Counted from the stretch's first letter, positions 1 through 12,133 are shown. The stretch: 64,000 nucleotides of DNA from Vanessa cardui (GCF_905220365.1 NC_061143.1:8866001-8930000), one strand, 5' to 3'. Numbers and translations are program-made. Notes: a model not told the origin generated them from the letters alone.

Positions 1-1979
1 AAAAATCACTGAGCTAGTAGGTATTGTAGATGAGTGTTAGTAAAGTAAATTTAGCGATTCTTAGTTTTCACTCCCGCGCACCCGAGCCAACTCAAACAGA
101 TGTTATTGCTTCACAAACATTAAAAGTACCCAAACCCGTAATCGCTGAGGTTAACAAAACACTGCGCAATAAATACTTTAGTGAAGAGTAAATATCGTAA
201 AGACTTCAATAATAGGTGCCGATAAAACATACGAAAAATATTGAGTGCGCACACGCAATTAGTAAATATATCGAATGACGGGGTCACGCTTACTAGTGGG
301 TCCGAAATTAAATCTTCAATGATTTATGTATTACATTGAATTATACTTATAGTTATTCAAATTTTAAATATGAAAAATATTGTATTTCACATCAGAGATG
401 TGTGTTTTGTAATTAAATGTTAATTGAAATTTAATAGATATGGCGTTTTCTCTTTGATTTATCCTTAAGACAGGAAGATTTAAAATTAAAATGGAAAATA
501 GAATATTTTAAATTCTTTTTGTACATGTGTTTTAAATATTGCTCAAATGTTTATAAAGTAAATTTAATTGAACAAAATTACCGGTCACAGGTTCTTGCAA
601 TTTTATGGAATTTAAATTAAAAGTACTATAATGTTGTTTCTTTTATTTTCTGTCTTTCATTGAAAAAGTGAATGAATAAATTGAAGTATTAAAAGAGTAG
701 ATATATTTAGGCTTTCGGGCATTTGAATAAGTCACGGATTCAAAAAAATATTTATCTATGTGTGCGTGTTAATAATTCGTAATAAAGATCTGGTGTATGA
801 TAACATGCAAGACTCACTTAAGTGGTTCTTCATGTCACAGTATTTAAATTGAATTAAATCCAAACAATAATTTATTCAAGTAGTCTTTTATGTGAACTAT
901 TCAATTTACAAGTCCGTCATTGAATATGTGAAGTTGCTACGGATTCTTAACATGAATTTTATCAATCGGGACCAGCGTACCTCACTAACTTCGCTTTTAT
1001 AAAGTCATATAACTTTTTTTTTAAATAAAGTGTAATTAAAGTACCTATTAACATTAAAAAAAAATATGATGCGTTAATCAATGCTATTTTTAATATATCA
1101 TGATAAAGAATTATTATAAGTATCTGTACAAATAAATTAATAACTTGAATTTTTAATTGTTATGTTAAGATGCATAAATAAAAAGAAATATAAGGACTTT
1201 AATCAATTTTAGATATTTTTTTTAGAATCGATAGTATGTGTAGAATATTTTGATCAATAGATGAGATAATTAAGATTAAACTAAAAATATTAAGCGGAAA
1301 CAAGCAAGATAAAATTTCAATATGAGTAGAAGATAAATGTACTTACATATATTTCTTATGTTGAGGACTTCAAACAACACAAAATCATACATAGCTAATG
1401 TAGTAATTATGCCGCGGAGAATAGAGAAAATACTACATGTGATTTAGCGTCGAATTGAAATTCTGATTCTTAGAGTGAAAAATCTTTGAGTTTTTAGGCA
1501 CTGTTTGTCCAACGTCCAGATGTTTTGAGTACAAACTAAAATATATAATTAGAGAGGATTATATATATTCCTTTATTTGATTATTTATATCTTTAGGATC
1601 TTTCCCTGAAAAGATGGAGCCATTGTGTCAATATAGAGTCTTACAATATAGCATATTATAATAATGTCAGTTATTTCGCTATCACTTCAATTAGTTGCAA
1701 AGCTCAATCAAAGAAGGAACTGGCGACAAGATCTCTTTACTGTTGTTCGGTTATTTAACCGTGACGAAAATAGTTATGTACTTAAACTTCTTGGACAAGG
1801 ATAAATTTCATTATTATTTTTATTATCTATTCTAGGAAAAATAACTATCATAAACAATTAAATATTGTGATACAGTCATAATGACATTAACATTTAATTA
1901 GAACCATGTGTTTGTATACAAACTACAGTGAGAATTAAAAAAAATCGAAACAAGAATGGACGAGTGATAATTAGTGAAA
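1..1979. other. Upstream flank / 5' UTR of the gene
   Basis: This is AT-rich sequence before the first coding exon. The bases next to the start codon must be 5' UTR or promoter, but I cannot place a transcription start: many TATA-like runs occur by chance in such AT-rich DNA. A TAA at 1968-1970 is in frame with the ATG at 1980, so the protein does not extend further upstream in this exon. I see no clear repeat or other gene here. Confidence 0.5.
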
Positions 1980-2131
1980 ATGGAGCACCCAGGAGGATTC
2001 GCATCCTCCCCCTGGGCGGCTATGCTGGGCCACGGCATGCATGGCATGATGCAACATGAATACACGCACCCTCATGCACACGCATCCATGCCAATGGATC
2101 TGCATGTGCCCCAAGCTTTTCCGTATTACCG
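1980..2131 (+). CDS. First coding exon of an unidentified, probably regulatory, gene
   Basis: The ATG at 1980 has A at -3 and G at +4 (GAAAATGG), and an in-frame TAA stands four codons upstream, which fixes the start. The exon encodes 50 complete codons plus two bases and ends at a consensus donor, CG|GTAAGT. It is about 57% GC by count, in surroundings that are far more AT-rich. The peptide begins MEHPGGFASSPWAAMLGHGM, continues Met/His-rich (MHGMMQHEY, then THPHAHASMPMD) and ends LHVPQAFPYY. It has no signal peptide, membrane segment or known domain; it looks like the disordered N-terminal tail of a nuclear protein. The frame continues into the microexon at 38126 with matching phase. I do not recognise the family with certainty. 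A bHLH-PAS factor (trachealess type) is a weak guess; other developmental transcription factors are equally open. Confidence 0.75.
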
Positions 2132-2555
2132 GTAAGTGTACATGTTTATTTTAAGCTATAGTTATTGCGAAAACACCCAATCGAAGTTCGGTTATTTTAT
2201 ATAGGAAATGCAGTTAATGCGGTGCTCATTAGGAATAATTAAGCAACGTGCTCGTTCGTTCGGAATACTTTATGAGGTGACATGTAAATTATTACATTAT
2301 AAGGTATTGAAGGTAATTTAAAATCTAAGATCGTAGAGGGGAAACGTTGTTTCATTTATTTATATTTAGAATGATTTAAACCAGCACAGTGGATAGAAGA
2401 TGTGGATCTTAAACAAAAGTTGTGGATTTATATCTGGATAATGTTTAATGTGTTTCATTTATGCTTATGGTTAAAATTTTACTTGGGATCGTTCGCAACC
2501 TGTATTTGTCAAATGAAGTGCCGACGAATCCAAACCTATTTCCTTATGAGGGAAG

Positions 2556-2595
2556 AAGCCTTTGTCCAGTGTATCGTCACACTGGATAAAGGCTT
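2556..2595. repeat. Near-perfect hairpin, 17-nt arms, 6-nt loop
   Basis: Arm 2556-2572 pairs with 2579-2595 with a single mismatch, which would be G-U in RNA of one strand. The loop is ATCGTC. It lies about 430 bases after the first exon and does not belong to any repeat family seen in the window. Confidence 0.8.
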
Positions 2596-5192
2596 ATTTG
2601 GGATCTTAAATGGCATTACAAATTGTACATTGAAAATTATAATAATTTAAATATGATCATTTTCCCTTCTTGACTTCGTACGGCTAGAATTTATACAAAA
2701 AAAGAGGGGTATGGCCCTCTTTTTTCTAAACCTTTTAAACCTTAAGGCAGGCTTTACATAGTAACATTCAGTTTTTTGGAGCTGTAATAAATATTAATGC
2801 GTCATAACATCGCTAATACCCCACTAACCCTAGGAGCTAACACGATGTATACTATATATTTGTTGTCACACTGGCTGCCTTCAAACGGCCAACCAATATT
2901 GTTAAGTATTGCTCAAGGTACACAGAGGGGTTTGCACAAAATTCTACCGACAAGTATAATATCCAAGTATAGCAGTCGGTCTGGCAAGATTGTCAGGACA
3001 AATAATGCTTGTCGTAGTCTCGATGTATTGTAGATAATTAATAAAAGTACAATTTAATATTTGATAGTGTAGTTCATCCTTGAATAAATCGAAATGTCAA
3101 GTAGGCAACAATGAACAGACGGGTTCTTGAAATATTAAATAAAAAAATGGCTTTTGTTGTTGGAAATAAATTTTAATGTAATGTACAATTAAATGGTAGA
3201 TCAGTGATGGGGTGTAGCAAAACATACCTACTTTATTTTGCTTCTGGTGGTCCTTACAAGTTGTGGTATAAGGTATTTTTACTATATGTCATAGATGCAA
3301 TAATTTCAGCTAATAATAACTATTTAACTACACACAACTAATAAATATTATAAATTCAATTTTTACATTGATATTAAAATTAGAATTGTAATACTTAATG
3401 CCATTTTTATAAAGCTGATATTTAAAAGCGCTAATCTTTAGATATTTAAGTTCAAAGTTTTATGGAAAAAGAGCAGCGGTAATTAGAAAGCTGTTTCGCG
3501 GGTAGTTATAATATTTATTCTTAAAGTTTGGCGGTTCGTGTCTTCTTTGAAAAACTATATTTTTTCAATCAATTTTGATAGTTAGAGCCCATTATGTATT
3601 AGTTGAAAGCGTTTTGATAGTTTATCATTTTTACTAAACATTTTAACTTAGCCTTATGGCGTTATATATTTACTATGATATATGTATATTATTGTACACT
3701 GACATATAACTATAGACAATAAAAACTATAATGCAAAAATAAAATACATCAAATATGTTTTCTTTTTTCATTTTCACAGTACAACATAAACACAATTTAA
3801 AAAAATGTGATTCGGAGTTCTTACGTTATTTAAACCGTTCAAAATATGCTCGAATATAAACGCATGATTTAAAGTTTTGACATGATTCAGACTCTCACCG
3901 CTACATGAAGGTTTTCTCACGATGTTTTCATAAAAAATATAAACACAGATGAATATATAAATTCAGTAAGATTGAAGTCTTCCTAGCACTTTAATAGTGT
4001 TTATTTACCCAGTCAAATTCAGTTATCAGAGCATGATGTTCAAATTTCAAATTACATTGAAACGAACATATATCTGTCCCTTTCGTAATTTATTTAAATA
4101 AATATCATAATAATATCAAATATATTCATTTAATGAAATTTTCGTTAACACTTTGTTGATTTTATTTGTCAATAAACGGCAATATTAGGACTGCATTTTT
4201 TAAAGAAACGTATTACAAAAATCAATGAAAGCAGTAAAAAGTGTAAGCAAAGTACGGAACAGAAGAGATCGCTTCTTGATCAATACTTACTAAAAATATA
4301 AAAACTTCAATTTTCCCGCGCGAAATCGACTAGTAAGTAATAATAACAAATATGATAAATTAAAAAAAAAAATTGTAAACGAAAATATATTTTAGTTAAA
4401 CCGCACGAAGATAGCTTGAAATTCCATTGAAATAAACTGTACAATAATCTATAAAGGAAAATAATAATTAGTGCCACACTAGTTCACGTCTAGTTCAACA
4501 CAATCTAATGATACGCGTATTTTATTTAAAAGAAACGATGTTATAATTGTCTATTAAACGAGCGTTATCCAGTCCGGGGCAAAATCTCAGCGTAAAAAGC
4601 AGGTTCCTCGGATAAGGTTACCTATTACGGCTGGATGCCGCGCGCTGCGGGTTTTTGTATGACACGTCGCATAAAGCACGAGATGAGAGGATCCGAGGAA
4701 AGTTACGACTTTACGATATCTGTGTTCACTTTTTAGCGACTGAGGGAAGTATTTTTCGTATTTTCAAGGAAGTTTCGCTTTTAGGAATCCACGTATGTGT
4801 GCGTGTGCACGTGAATGTTGCGTATGTGGGTTTTTTGTCGTTAAATGCTCGATGGGTTTTTGAGTGTCATTTTAATGGAAAATTTCATTTTGGGTACATT
4901 CGTTGAAATTGTATTTTAAAAGTTTGGGAAGCGATAATATTGTGTTATAATATATGTCAAGTTTTATTTAAGTCTACTAATAATCATAAGTCTCAATATA
5001 TAATAACATAGTCATCAAACGAATCACAAATCAAGTACTGTATCTGTATATGTATATGTATATATATGTATAAGTATCCTATCTAGGCTAATTAAATAAC
5101 CTGTGTTAAGGATAATCAGTCCTCATTCCGAAAGTCGACATAACTAAAATACACTAGAAATATCGCCTAAGTAATATACACAAAACATATCT

Positions 5193-5262
5193 TTTAAATA
5201 AAACTAGTTATAACGGATTTTAATCGCGTATATTAATTATTTTGGACATCCCGACGTTTCAT
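5193..5262 (+). repeat. Fragment of an interspersed repeat (same as the 18223 insert)
   Basis: The stretch aataaaactagttataacgg followed by attttaatcgcgtatattaa and a 'ttttggacatcccgacgttt' block matches the start of the insert at 18223-18386 nearly base for base over about 65 bases. The match stops abruptly after the acgtttc motif, so this copy is truncated. Confidence 0.7.
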
Positions 5263-5639
5263 ATATAACATATCTTATGTAAAATATTTGTAGGTAAATA
5301 GTATATCAAAAATTTACTATAAACTAAATAAATTTACTTTTAAATAATGTGCGAAATAAAAATACGAATTGAACGTATTACCTTGTATCATGTTTCAACT
5401 ATTTTAATTTGAAAGGTATAATATAATCGAAGCGAGGAGTTTAAAGTACATAAAAGGGATAAATAAGGAACTGGCAATGATTAATAGATTACTTTTACCT
5501 TAAAGAAAGATAGATAAAAAGCAAAGAATGAATTGCAAAAGCATGGCTTTACTTGATAGAACAAAATACGACGCAGTAGTGCTACAGCGTTTCGTTTGAG
5601 CTGCTTTGACAAATAATGAAACGACAGGAGCTAATAGAA

Positions 5640-5815
5640 ATATGTATATTTCTTTTTCTGATAATTATGTCAGTCGGTTTGTTTGTATGTCTGTTCGCTT
5701 TCATGGCTAAATCGGTCAACTGAATTTGATGACATTTGGTAGTAAGCTTGAACTCCAAGGCAGGGTATAACGTCACTTTTTTCTTTGTATTGTCATAGTA
5801 AAAAGTTTTCATCAT
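5640..5815 (+). mobile_element. Decayed Helitron-like fragment
   Basis: The order 'gtcagtcggtttgtttgtatg', 'aatcggtcaactgaatttga', 'atttggtagtaagcttgaac' parallels the element at 36118-36275 (gtctgtctgt, cactgaaccgaatttgatga, atttggtgtgaag). Both termini have decayed, so the boundaries are approximate. An open frame on the minus strand here is a by-product of the repeat. Confidence 0.5.
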
Positions 5816-6174
5816 AATTCGTGTGTAACTCTAATGTTCTTTTAGTCCTAGACCATGTATCTAGATCTTATTCTAGTTGTACGAACCCGTAAGAGTTCAT
5901 TAGAGATCATTTAAAAATATGTAATTTTTAACGGTAGAAGTATCGGTAAGGTAGGTTTATAATATATTTTTTTATTCAGTGTAACTTAATTCATTCTTAA
6001 ATTAATAACAATATAAACTAGGAACTTATAAATTTAAAATAATTAACTAAAAGAAAAATATTTTGTTAGAGAAATGTCTTGAGGCTTTTACAAACTGGAT
6101 ATCGCCACTAGTATTTTTATTATAACCGCTTTTTTTCACAAATCACACGAGCGTATCGTATTCGAATCCCGCAT

Positions 6175-6330
6175 CGTGTGTCGTTGTCCTACCGCACTAT
6201 AATCTGCGCGTACACACTCCGAAATTACAATCAAAATGGCGGCAACCGTGTCATTTCGCGGGTCGATGTGGTCATCCGATCTGATCCTAATTACAGTTTC
6301 TTATAGAGTCCGGTTACGATTTGTACGACA
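6175..6330. promoter_or_regulatory. GC-richer unique island, candidate regulatory element
   Basis: The island is clearly GC-richer than its flanks and matches no repeat elsewhere in the window. It contains 'aaaatggcggcaacc', which resembles the core bound by PHO/YY1-type proteins, and 'gatcctaattacag' with a homeodomain TAATTA core. Conservation cannot be judged from one genome. Confidence 0.25.
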
Positions 6331-6828
6331 TCGATAGCCTACCTGCCTATAAAAAGTTGTTTTGCTCGCATGAAGCGTTGCTTTTTTATTCTTATGCATT
6401 AGCATTTCCCTCCTGGATAGCTCTCGATAATAAATCGAATTGATACATATATTGAATAAATGTTGCCAGGTTTTAAACGTTTTGTAACTTTTTCACGTGT
6501 GCTGTCGTTTTTTTTTTTAAAGAATTCGTTTGTATTTAAAATATCTCAATCGAAATTTTCATTTCTATATATGACCAGAGGGCGAATTAATAATCTTAAA
6601 AACTTAAACGAGAGATTGTTATGAACATCGCACTAATTCCTTAATATACGTGACGTGTATTACTCTACATTCGAGCCTTTTTACCTCCATCAGTATTATT
6701 GAACATGCCAGGACCACCTGTATGGGAGTCCGAAATTAAATAAAAAAGTGACATTCTCTCAAAATTTTCGACTTAAGAATTAATTGTGATCGAAATACAT
6801 GATTTTAATTCAAGGAGGTTCTCACTGT

Positions 6829-6950
6829 TATGTCAATATTTGGTCTGTTGCTATTGAGACCACTTTATTAGTTTTGGTGTCGATTGGACGCGTTTGTCCG
6901 ATTTCTCTTAATCATCAATAATTAATGATGACCGGCCGCCAGCATAATTA
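6829..6950. promoter_or_regulatory. Candidate regulatory element with clustered TAAT sites
   Basis: A non-repetitive block ends in 'atcatcaataattaatgatg', a near-palindrome at 6911-6930 that packs several homeodomain/POU-like cores, followed at once by the GC-rich 'accggccgcc'. The mix of a dense AT-core cluster and GC-rich flank differs from the simple AT drift around it. Confidence 0.3.
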
Positions 6951-7613
6951 AAACAAATACCTCGTTTTGTTAACGGAATTTTTGATTTTTTTTTTACTTT
7001 TTAAATTTAACTTGAAATCGATGCATTGGTTCTTTAGATACATTTTCGTTTGTTTGATGGTACTTGTTTATTTCAACGAAATTATATTCATCAACAAATA
7101 TACAATATATGTTACAAGATATATATTTAAACGTATCCTTTTTATACGTCGAATAAATTTACAATAATAAAATCTTTGGACAGCGGTGTTTTTTTTAAGT
7201 TACAAAAATTATAGTAAGGTATTTTCTATTACACTTTTTATATTGTTTTGTGTTAACTACACGTTAATAGATACAAAATAACAAATTTACTTTGGCATTA
7301 TTTACTTTACTTTTACTTATTTTAAAACTCTTTATAAAGGTCCTATTAGAGCGTCTTTATACGGCATTCAAACGACTTTAAACGCCACTTAATAGCAAAA
7401 TCAAAAAACTCTGCTTACTTCGATTGCTCTTTAATTCTTGTGCAATGATCGTAAAATATTCTTCAATTAGTCAAGTAAGAGTCAAGACGATTTATTTACA
7501 GTCGTGTCGAGTTATATTCTATGTGCGGATTTTATCTCTGAACGATAGTATTCACAGTTATTTTTTAATTGTTTTTTTTTTAATGTGTATCAAGTTTGAG
7601 CAGTTTGGTAGTA

Positions 7614-7853
7614 GTAAAGTAACAGCCTGTAAATTTCCCATTAAGGAGAGGGTTTGGAACATATTCCACCACGCTGTTCCAATGCGGGTTGGTGGAATGC
7701 ACATGTGCCAGAATTTCAATGAAATTAGACACATGCAGGTTTCCTCACGATGTTTTCCTTCACCACCGTAGTGGTGATTGTCTGGGTTTGAACCCGAAGT
7801 CATCTTTTAAGATGCACGTGTTCTAAACACTGGGCCATCTCTGCTCTGCTCTG
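7614..7853 (-). mobile_element. SINE-A copy (tRNA-headed), with 9-bp target duplication
   Basis: Read on the minus strand, the element starts with a tRNA-like head (gagatggcccagtg, and B-box-like gggttcaaaccc in related copies), then a body with 'aaacctgcatgtgtctaat' and 'ggaacagcgtggtggaatat', and ends 'ttacaggctgttactttact'. The direct repeat TTGGTAGTA flanks it at 7605-7613 and 7854-7862. RNA polymerase III would drive such elements from the head. Open frames on both strands here are repeat shadows. It may correspond to the Metulj-type SINEs described from Heliconius, but I cannot confirm the family name. Confidence 0.88.
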
Positions 7854-8349
7854 TTGGTAGTAATATTCGGTCAAATTTAATATGTGAACATATCTTAATA
7901 TCTACACTGTGAATTATTATTTTTTATATTTGGTGGACGGACGAGATGGTACCTCCGTACCATCAACGGCAAGTGGCGGTAACGTATTAATAAGTTTTGT
8001 ATTGATAATAAAATTTCTTAAAAATGTTTTCATCATTACAGATTTTATGTATTATGAATTCTGATTCAATGTATATTGTGTTTATAAGTAACCATAAGTA
8101 TTGTAAAATTTGTTCTCTAAACCCATTTAATTCTTTTAACTTGCAAGGCTAAGGACGAACTGGATAATGACACTACGCGATTTTTATTCCGGCATTAAAA
8201 ATCGCACCGAATACGTCTAATTTGTAAGAATAGGTTCTCTAGCGAATTTTAAAATCGCAAATGCGTATATTTTATTTCAAATTTTCAAAATAATACTTAT
8301 ACGTCATTCATGACATTTAAATATATTTTCAATTTATATTTATTAAATA

Positions 8350-8648
8350 ACAACTACAACAGCCTGTAAATTTCCCACTGCTGTGCTAAGGCCTCCTCTC
8401 CCATTCGAGGAGAGATTTGGAACATATTGCACACTGTTCCAATGCGGGTTGGTGGAATACACATGTGGCAGAATTTCTATAAAATTAGACACATGCAGGT
8501 TTCCTCATTATATTTTCGTTCACCGCCGAGCACGAAATGAATTATAAAAACAAATTAAGCATATGAATATTCAGAGGCGGTCGCCTGGGTTTGAACCCGT
8601 AATCACCGGTTAAGATACTCGCGTTCTAACCACTAGGCCATCTCGGCT
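8350..8648 (-). mobile_element. SINE-A copy, near full length
   Basis: This is the most complete minus-strand copy: the 3' tail (caactacaacagcctgtaaa), the body with the diagnostic 'ctctcccattcgaggagaga' hairpin, the spacer 'aattataaaaacaaattaag', and the tRNA head with a B-box-like 'ggtttgaacccgt' are all present. The tail is a CAA/TTG-type repeat rather than the TTTAC type seen at 56559. Target duplications are not clear. Confidence 0.85.
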
Positions 8649-9219
8649 ATTTAAAAAGTATAAGTAATTCATTCATTGTAATAAAGAAAATTAAAATGAA
8701 AATAATCGAAACATTCACGCAGGTGGCTTTAACGACAACTTGTATATCTTGTTAATAATTTAAAACAAATTGTTCCGTGACGTAGTTTATTCTATTTGTC
8801 GCTGTACAATCGTACACGTTGACGGAGTTATCACTCTATTGTATGGCTCACTGACTGTTACATACATAGCCTTAATAATTTGCTGTGGAATGTGAAATTT
8901 AGCATAAATTGCAATTGGTTTTATATCGACTTTACTTAAATTTATTTTGTCAAATGACTTTAAATTTTGTGTTAAATTTAATTATTGTGTCGAAAAAAAT
9001 AATAAAGCGTGGTTATGTATTTTATATTTTTATTTATTTTGTAATATATTCAAATGTCGAATTTAATAAAGATAGATGAGGTTTTAATCAAATATTAGAA
9101 CATAAACACGGAGGAGATAATAAATCACTTATGTGAATTAATTATTAATAGTTCTACTTATACATAAAAATAAACACCAAGCATGATTAATTTGATAGAT
9201 TGAGACTTAATCATAATCA

Positions 9220-9469
9220 TCTATATATATAATAACATTGGATTGTCTGTTTGTAATATTAAAATAACTGTTTTTTACTAAATAAGTATACAGGGAACAT
9301 AAACGATTTTTTTGACAATTTTTGTGTGTCTGTCTGTCTATTTGTTCCGGCTATATAATAACTGGACCAATTCTCACTGGCAGATAGCCAATGTGATAAG
9401 GAGTAACTTAGGCTGAAACAATAACTTTTTTGTTAAATCAATCGCTCACGAAGACACAGGCACAGCTAG
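9220..9469 (+). mobile_element. Non-autonomous Helitron-like element
   Basis: It begins TCTATATATATAATAA directly after an A and ends ACAGCTAG directly before a T, the A^TC...CTAG^T layout expected of Helitrons (TC start, CTRR end, insertion between A and T). The interior has 'gtgtctgtctgtctatttgt', 'ccggc', 'ctggaccaattctcactggc' and 'aaggagtaacttaggct', shared with 31609-31885 and, inverted, with 48841-49044. There is no coding capacity at 250 bp. Confidence 0.8.
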
Positions 9470-10384
9470 TTTTATATATATCTTGATAACTTTTTGTCAT
9501 CTGTCAATATTATGTTATTTATAAAATGACTGTTTGTTCGTTCACATTATATGCGTCTGGGTATCATCAGATTGAGATAAATCTTCAAACAGTGCCTAAG
9601 TACCTACTAATGCCATTACAATAGGTGATATGCAATTTGTATCAATCAATTGTTTATTTTTAAATTTAAAAATGCATCGATAGTTGCCAGTATTTAATTT
9701 ATGTTTTTTTTTAATATTACCATGAGCTTAAGCGCCATCTCATAAATCCACGACAACTAAAGCACTTGAAGTGACACTGTGGAGGATTATTCTTACTTAA
9801 ATAGATATTAATGAAAATTTAAAAGTTTTATCGATACATTTTCACGGTATCTCTCTACGGAGGAGAGTAATCTAAGAGTATAACGTTGTATATGAAATGA
9901 GTGATATTATAACTTCAGCAGCGACTTTGACGGATTGATGAAGGTATAAAGCAATCCTCTGTTACTTTATTTAGACATGTACGATCTATCGATGTAAATA
10001 AAAAATCTGTTCACTTAGGACATGTTCCATTGTATATGTATAGGGTTATTTGCACACGAGATGTACGATAAGTATCTTGTTTTAATTTAAAAACAGGAAG
10101 AGAATAAATTTTTATTAATATTTATGATGTGAGAATTTATTATAATGATAAGATATATTGGTACTTATTTATGGATGTTTAGAAAACCTTATTTATGATT
10201 GTATTTGGTTTAGTTTTCTATCATATAACATTATTTTTTTTTAGTCAAGGTGATTAATATGGACTAATTACAGCTTTATAAAGTTTAGTTGCAATACAGA
10301 TACCAATGTATGTAAAGGATGGCTTTCTATGTCAAAACTGAATATCATCCAACTCTACTAAAAATTACTCTATACATAGAGTAG

Positions 10385-10740
10385 CTTTTAAATTTCCCAC
10401 GGCACTAAAGTCTTTCTCATTAATGTGAAGGATTGAATCTAATTTCACCAAACTAATTTAATGTTTAAGCACTAAAAACATAAAATATGCGGCGTAATTT
10501 TATTGAAATTAGTTACATACCTGGTTTTCTCAAGATGTTCTTCTTTACCAAAATAATACCAGCAAATCCGAATAAAAGCGGAAAGTCGAAGAAAACAGGT
10601 GATCCTGTTTTTTTCGACTTTCCGCTTTTATTACATTCTTACGTGAAAACATCTGATTTTTTTATTATTGACCCGAACTAGGCTTTGAACACGGAACTTC
10701 GGGATCTGTAGCCTTATGTACACCCTACACTAACGAGGCA
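10385..10740 (-). mobile_element. Strongly diverged SINE remnant containing a hairpin
   Basis: On the minus strand, a tRNA-like head with 'gttccgtgttcaaagcc' is followed by a body recalling SINE-A ('atgtaactaatttcaataaa', near 'gaaaacc'), ending with 'gtgggaaatttaaaagct'. The middle is interrupted by a 62-base hairpin (10571-10632) absent from other copies. Divergence is high, so the assignment is tentative. Confidence 0.45.
10571..10632. repeat. Near-perfect hairpin, 29-nt arms, 4-nt loop
   Basis: Arm 10571-10599 (aataaaagcggaaagtcgaa and nine more bases) pairs with 10604-10632, with one mismatch in 29 and loop TGAT. It is the strongest inverted repeat in the window. It crosses a 64-codon open frame, which I take as chance. 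Confidence 0.92.
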
Positions 10741-10883
10741 GTCAAAGTTTCTAATATGTTAAGTTCAACGTATTGGTTCGCGTATCAGATAATTGCTTAC
10801 AAGGAAATTGAAAGTCTAACCGCCATTAGCTAGTAAATATACGAAATACAGTTTAAGAAATGTTGTTTCGATAATTAACTTAA

Positions 10884-10990
10884 AAGCCGAGATGAATCAA
10901 TGGTTAGATCACATGAACCTTAGAGTACGGGTTCGAATCCGTTTTGTGCAGTGAAGTGAAAAATAGTTGGGAAATCCACCAATTCCCATT
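10884..10990 (+). mobile_element. tRNA-like SINE head fused to a LINE tail
   Basis: 'gccgagatgaatcaatggtt' with a following 'gggttcgaatccg' gives A-box-like and B-box-like motifs of a tRNA-derived promoter. The sequence then runs on into an RTE-type LINE 3' end at 11058, so this may be a LINE-linked SINE or two adjacent insertions. Confidence 0.5.
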
Positions 10991-11057
10991 GGTGCAGCAT
11001 CATGGAATAAAGTAATTCCAAGAGTAACTCCAAGAGCAGTGGAGACCGCGACACAGC

Positions 11058-11226
11058 AAACGCAGTATAGGACGTCCTCGGGCACGGTGGAGTGATGAAT
11101 TACGCAAGAAGGTTGGCAGGAGGAAGGTTGGAAGGTTGGATGCGAGTAGCCAAAAAACGATCACAGTGGCGTGCAATTGGAGAGGCCTACGTCGAGCAGT
11201 GGACTGACATGGGCTGTTGATGATGA
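11058..11226 (+). mobile_element. LINE 3' end (RTE/CR1-like), ORF2 C-terminal remnant
   Basis: One frame reads GRPRARWSDELRKKVG; after a frameshift another reads QWRAIGEAYVEQWTDMGC and stop. This pair is typical of the C-terminus of endonuclease/reverse-transcriptase proteins of non-LTR retrotransposons in insects, and the TTGATGATGA after the stop resembles their short 3' repeats. The copy is frameshifted and 5'-truncated, so it is inactive. The exact clade (RTE or CR1) is not settled by so short a piece. Confidence 0.75.
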
Positions 11227-11576
11227 AGGGCAGTGAATTAGATCAGTTGTGAGATGATTACCAAAAATATGACTTAATATTAAATATAAAAGTTAAATGA
11301 AGCATTTTGGAAACGAAATTCTACCATCGTACACGTTTTCTACATACAATATTTCGTAAGGCTTATACATGGCTAATTGCCCTATAGAAATTAATTCGAA
11401 GTCGGCTTGTCTGTCGATGGATTGTCGTGTGAATGGTGGGTAGACGCCGTGGCGCTGATAATGGTGTAATCTGATCACATTCATGTAATGTATCGCAGGC
11501 GATACGTAGGTGGACCTTTAGATTTGCCTTCTGCTGTGCCCAAGTTTAGTTTATTTTATAGTACCTACTTTTACAC

Positions 11577-11709
11577 TACTATCTTTCACCCGCGGCTTTG
11601 TCCAAAGTCTGTTTGGTTGTTAGTTATATTATATCAGGCTAGAGTAAAAGAAAACATCTACATTCGTCTAGCTAAACATACGAACTTTCACATTTATAAT
11701 ATTAGTAGA
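11577..11709 (-). mobile_element. Helitron-like fragment, inverted
   Basis: Its right edge 'tttataatattagtaga' followed by T is the inverted TC-start of the family (TCTACTAATATTATAAA). The left part 'tttcacccgcggctttgt' matches the family's CTAG-proximal region, but the expected CTAG reads CTAT. An open frame from 11488 runs through it by chance. Confidence 0.6.
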
Positions 11710-11826
11710 TTTAATAGTTGTCACTCCTGCCTCTGTCGTTATTGCTAGATGATTAGATTCCATTTAGAAATCGTTTTTGGTTACATTTCAATTTACACAT
11801 TTTTATTGATGGATATGTTTTCCAAA

Positions 11827-12133
11827 GAATCGAGATGGTCCTGTGGTTAGAACGCGTGCATCTTAACCGATGATTGCGGGTTCAAACCCACACAAGCACC
11901 GCTGATTCATGTGCTTAATTTGTCTTTATAATTCATCTCGTGCTCAACGGTGAAGGAAAACATCGTGAGGAAACCTGCATGTGACAAATTTCATAGAAAT
12001 TCTGCTACATGTGTATTCCACCAACCCACATTGGAACAGCGTGGTGGAATATGTTCCAAATCTTCTCCTCAAAGGGAGAGAAGACCTTTAGCCCAGCAGT
12101 GGGAATTTACAGGCTGTTGTTGTTGTTGTTGTG
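11827..12133 (+). mobile_element. Full-length SINE-A copy
   Basis: The plus-strand head 'cgagatggtcctgtggttag', the B-box-like 'gcgggttcaaaccc', the body 'gaaggaaaacatcgtgagga', and the tail 'caggctgttgttgttgttgt' make this the reference copy in the window. Flanking repeats ATGTTTTCCAAA (11815-11826) and ATGTTTTCTAAA (12134-12145) differ at one base and are probably target duplications. Open frames within it (11950-12144 plus, 12088-12273 minus) are shadows. Confidence 0.9.

Noticed and set aside
2697..2726. Hairpin followed by a T-run, like a bacterial terminator
   Set aside because: The genome is eukaryotic; 11-bp A/G-run against C/T-run pairing is likely chance in low-complexity DNA.
7424..7803. 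Open frames on both strands near 7.6 kb
   Set aside because: Both lie largely in a SINE-A copy with clear target duplications and have no recognisable product.
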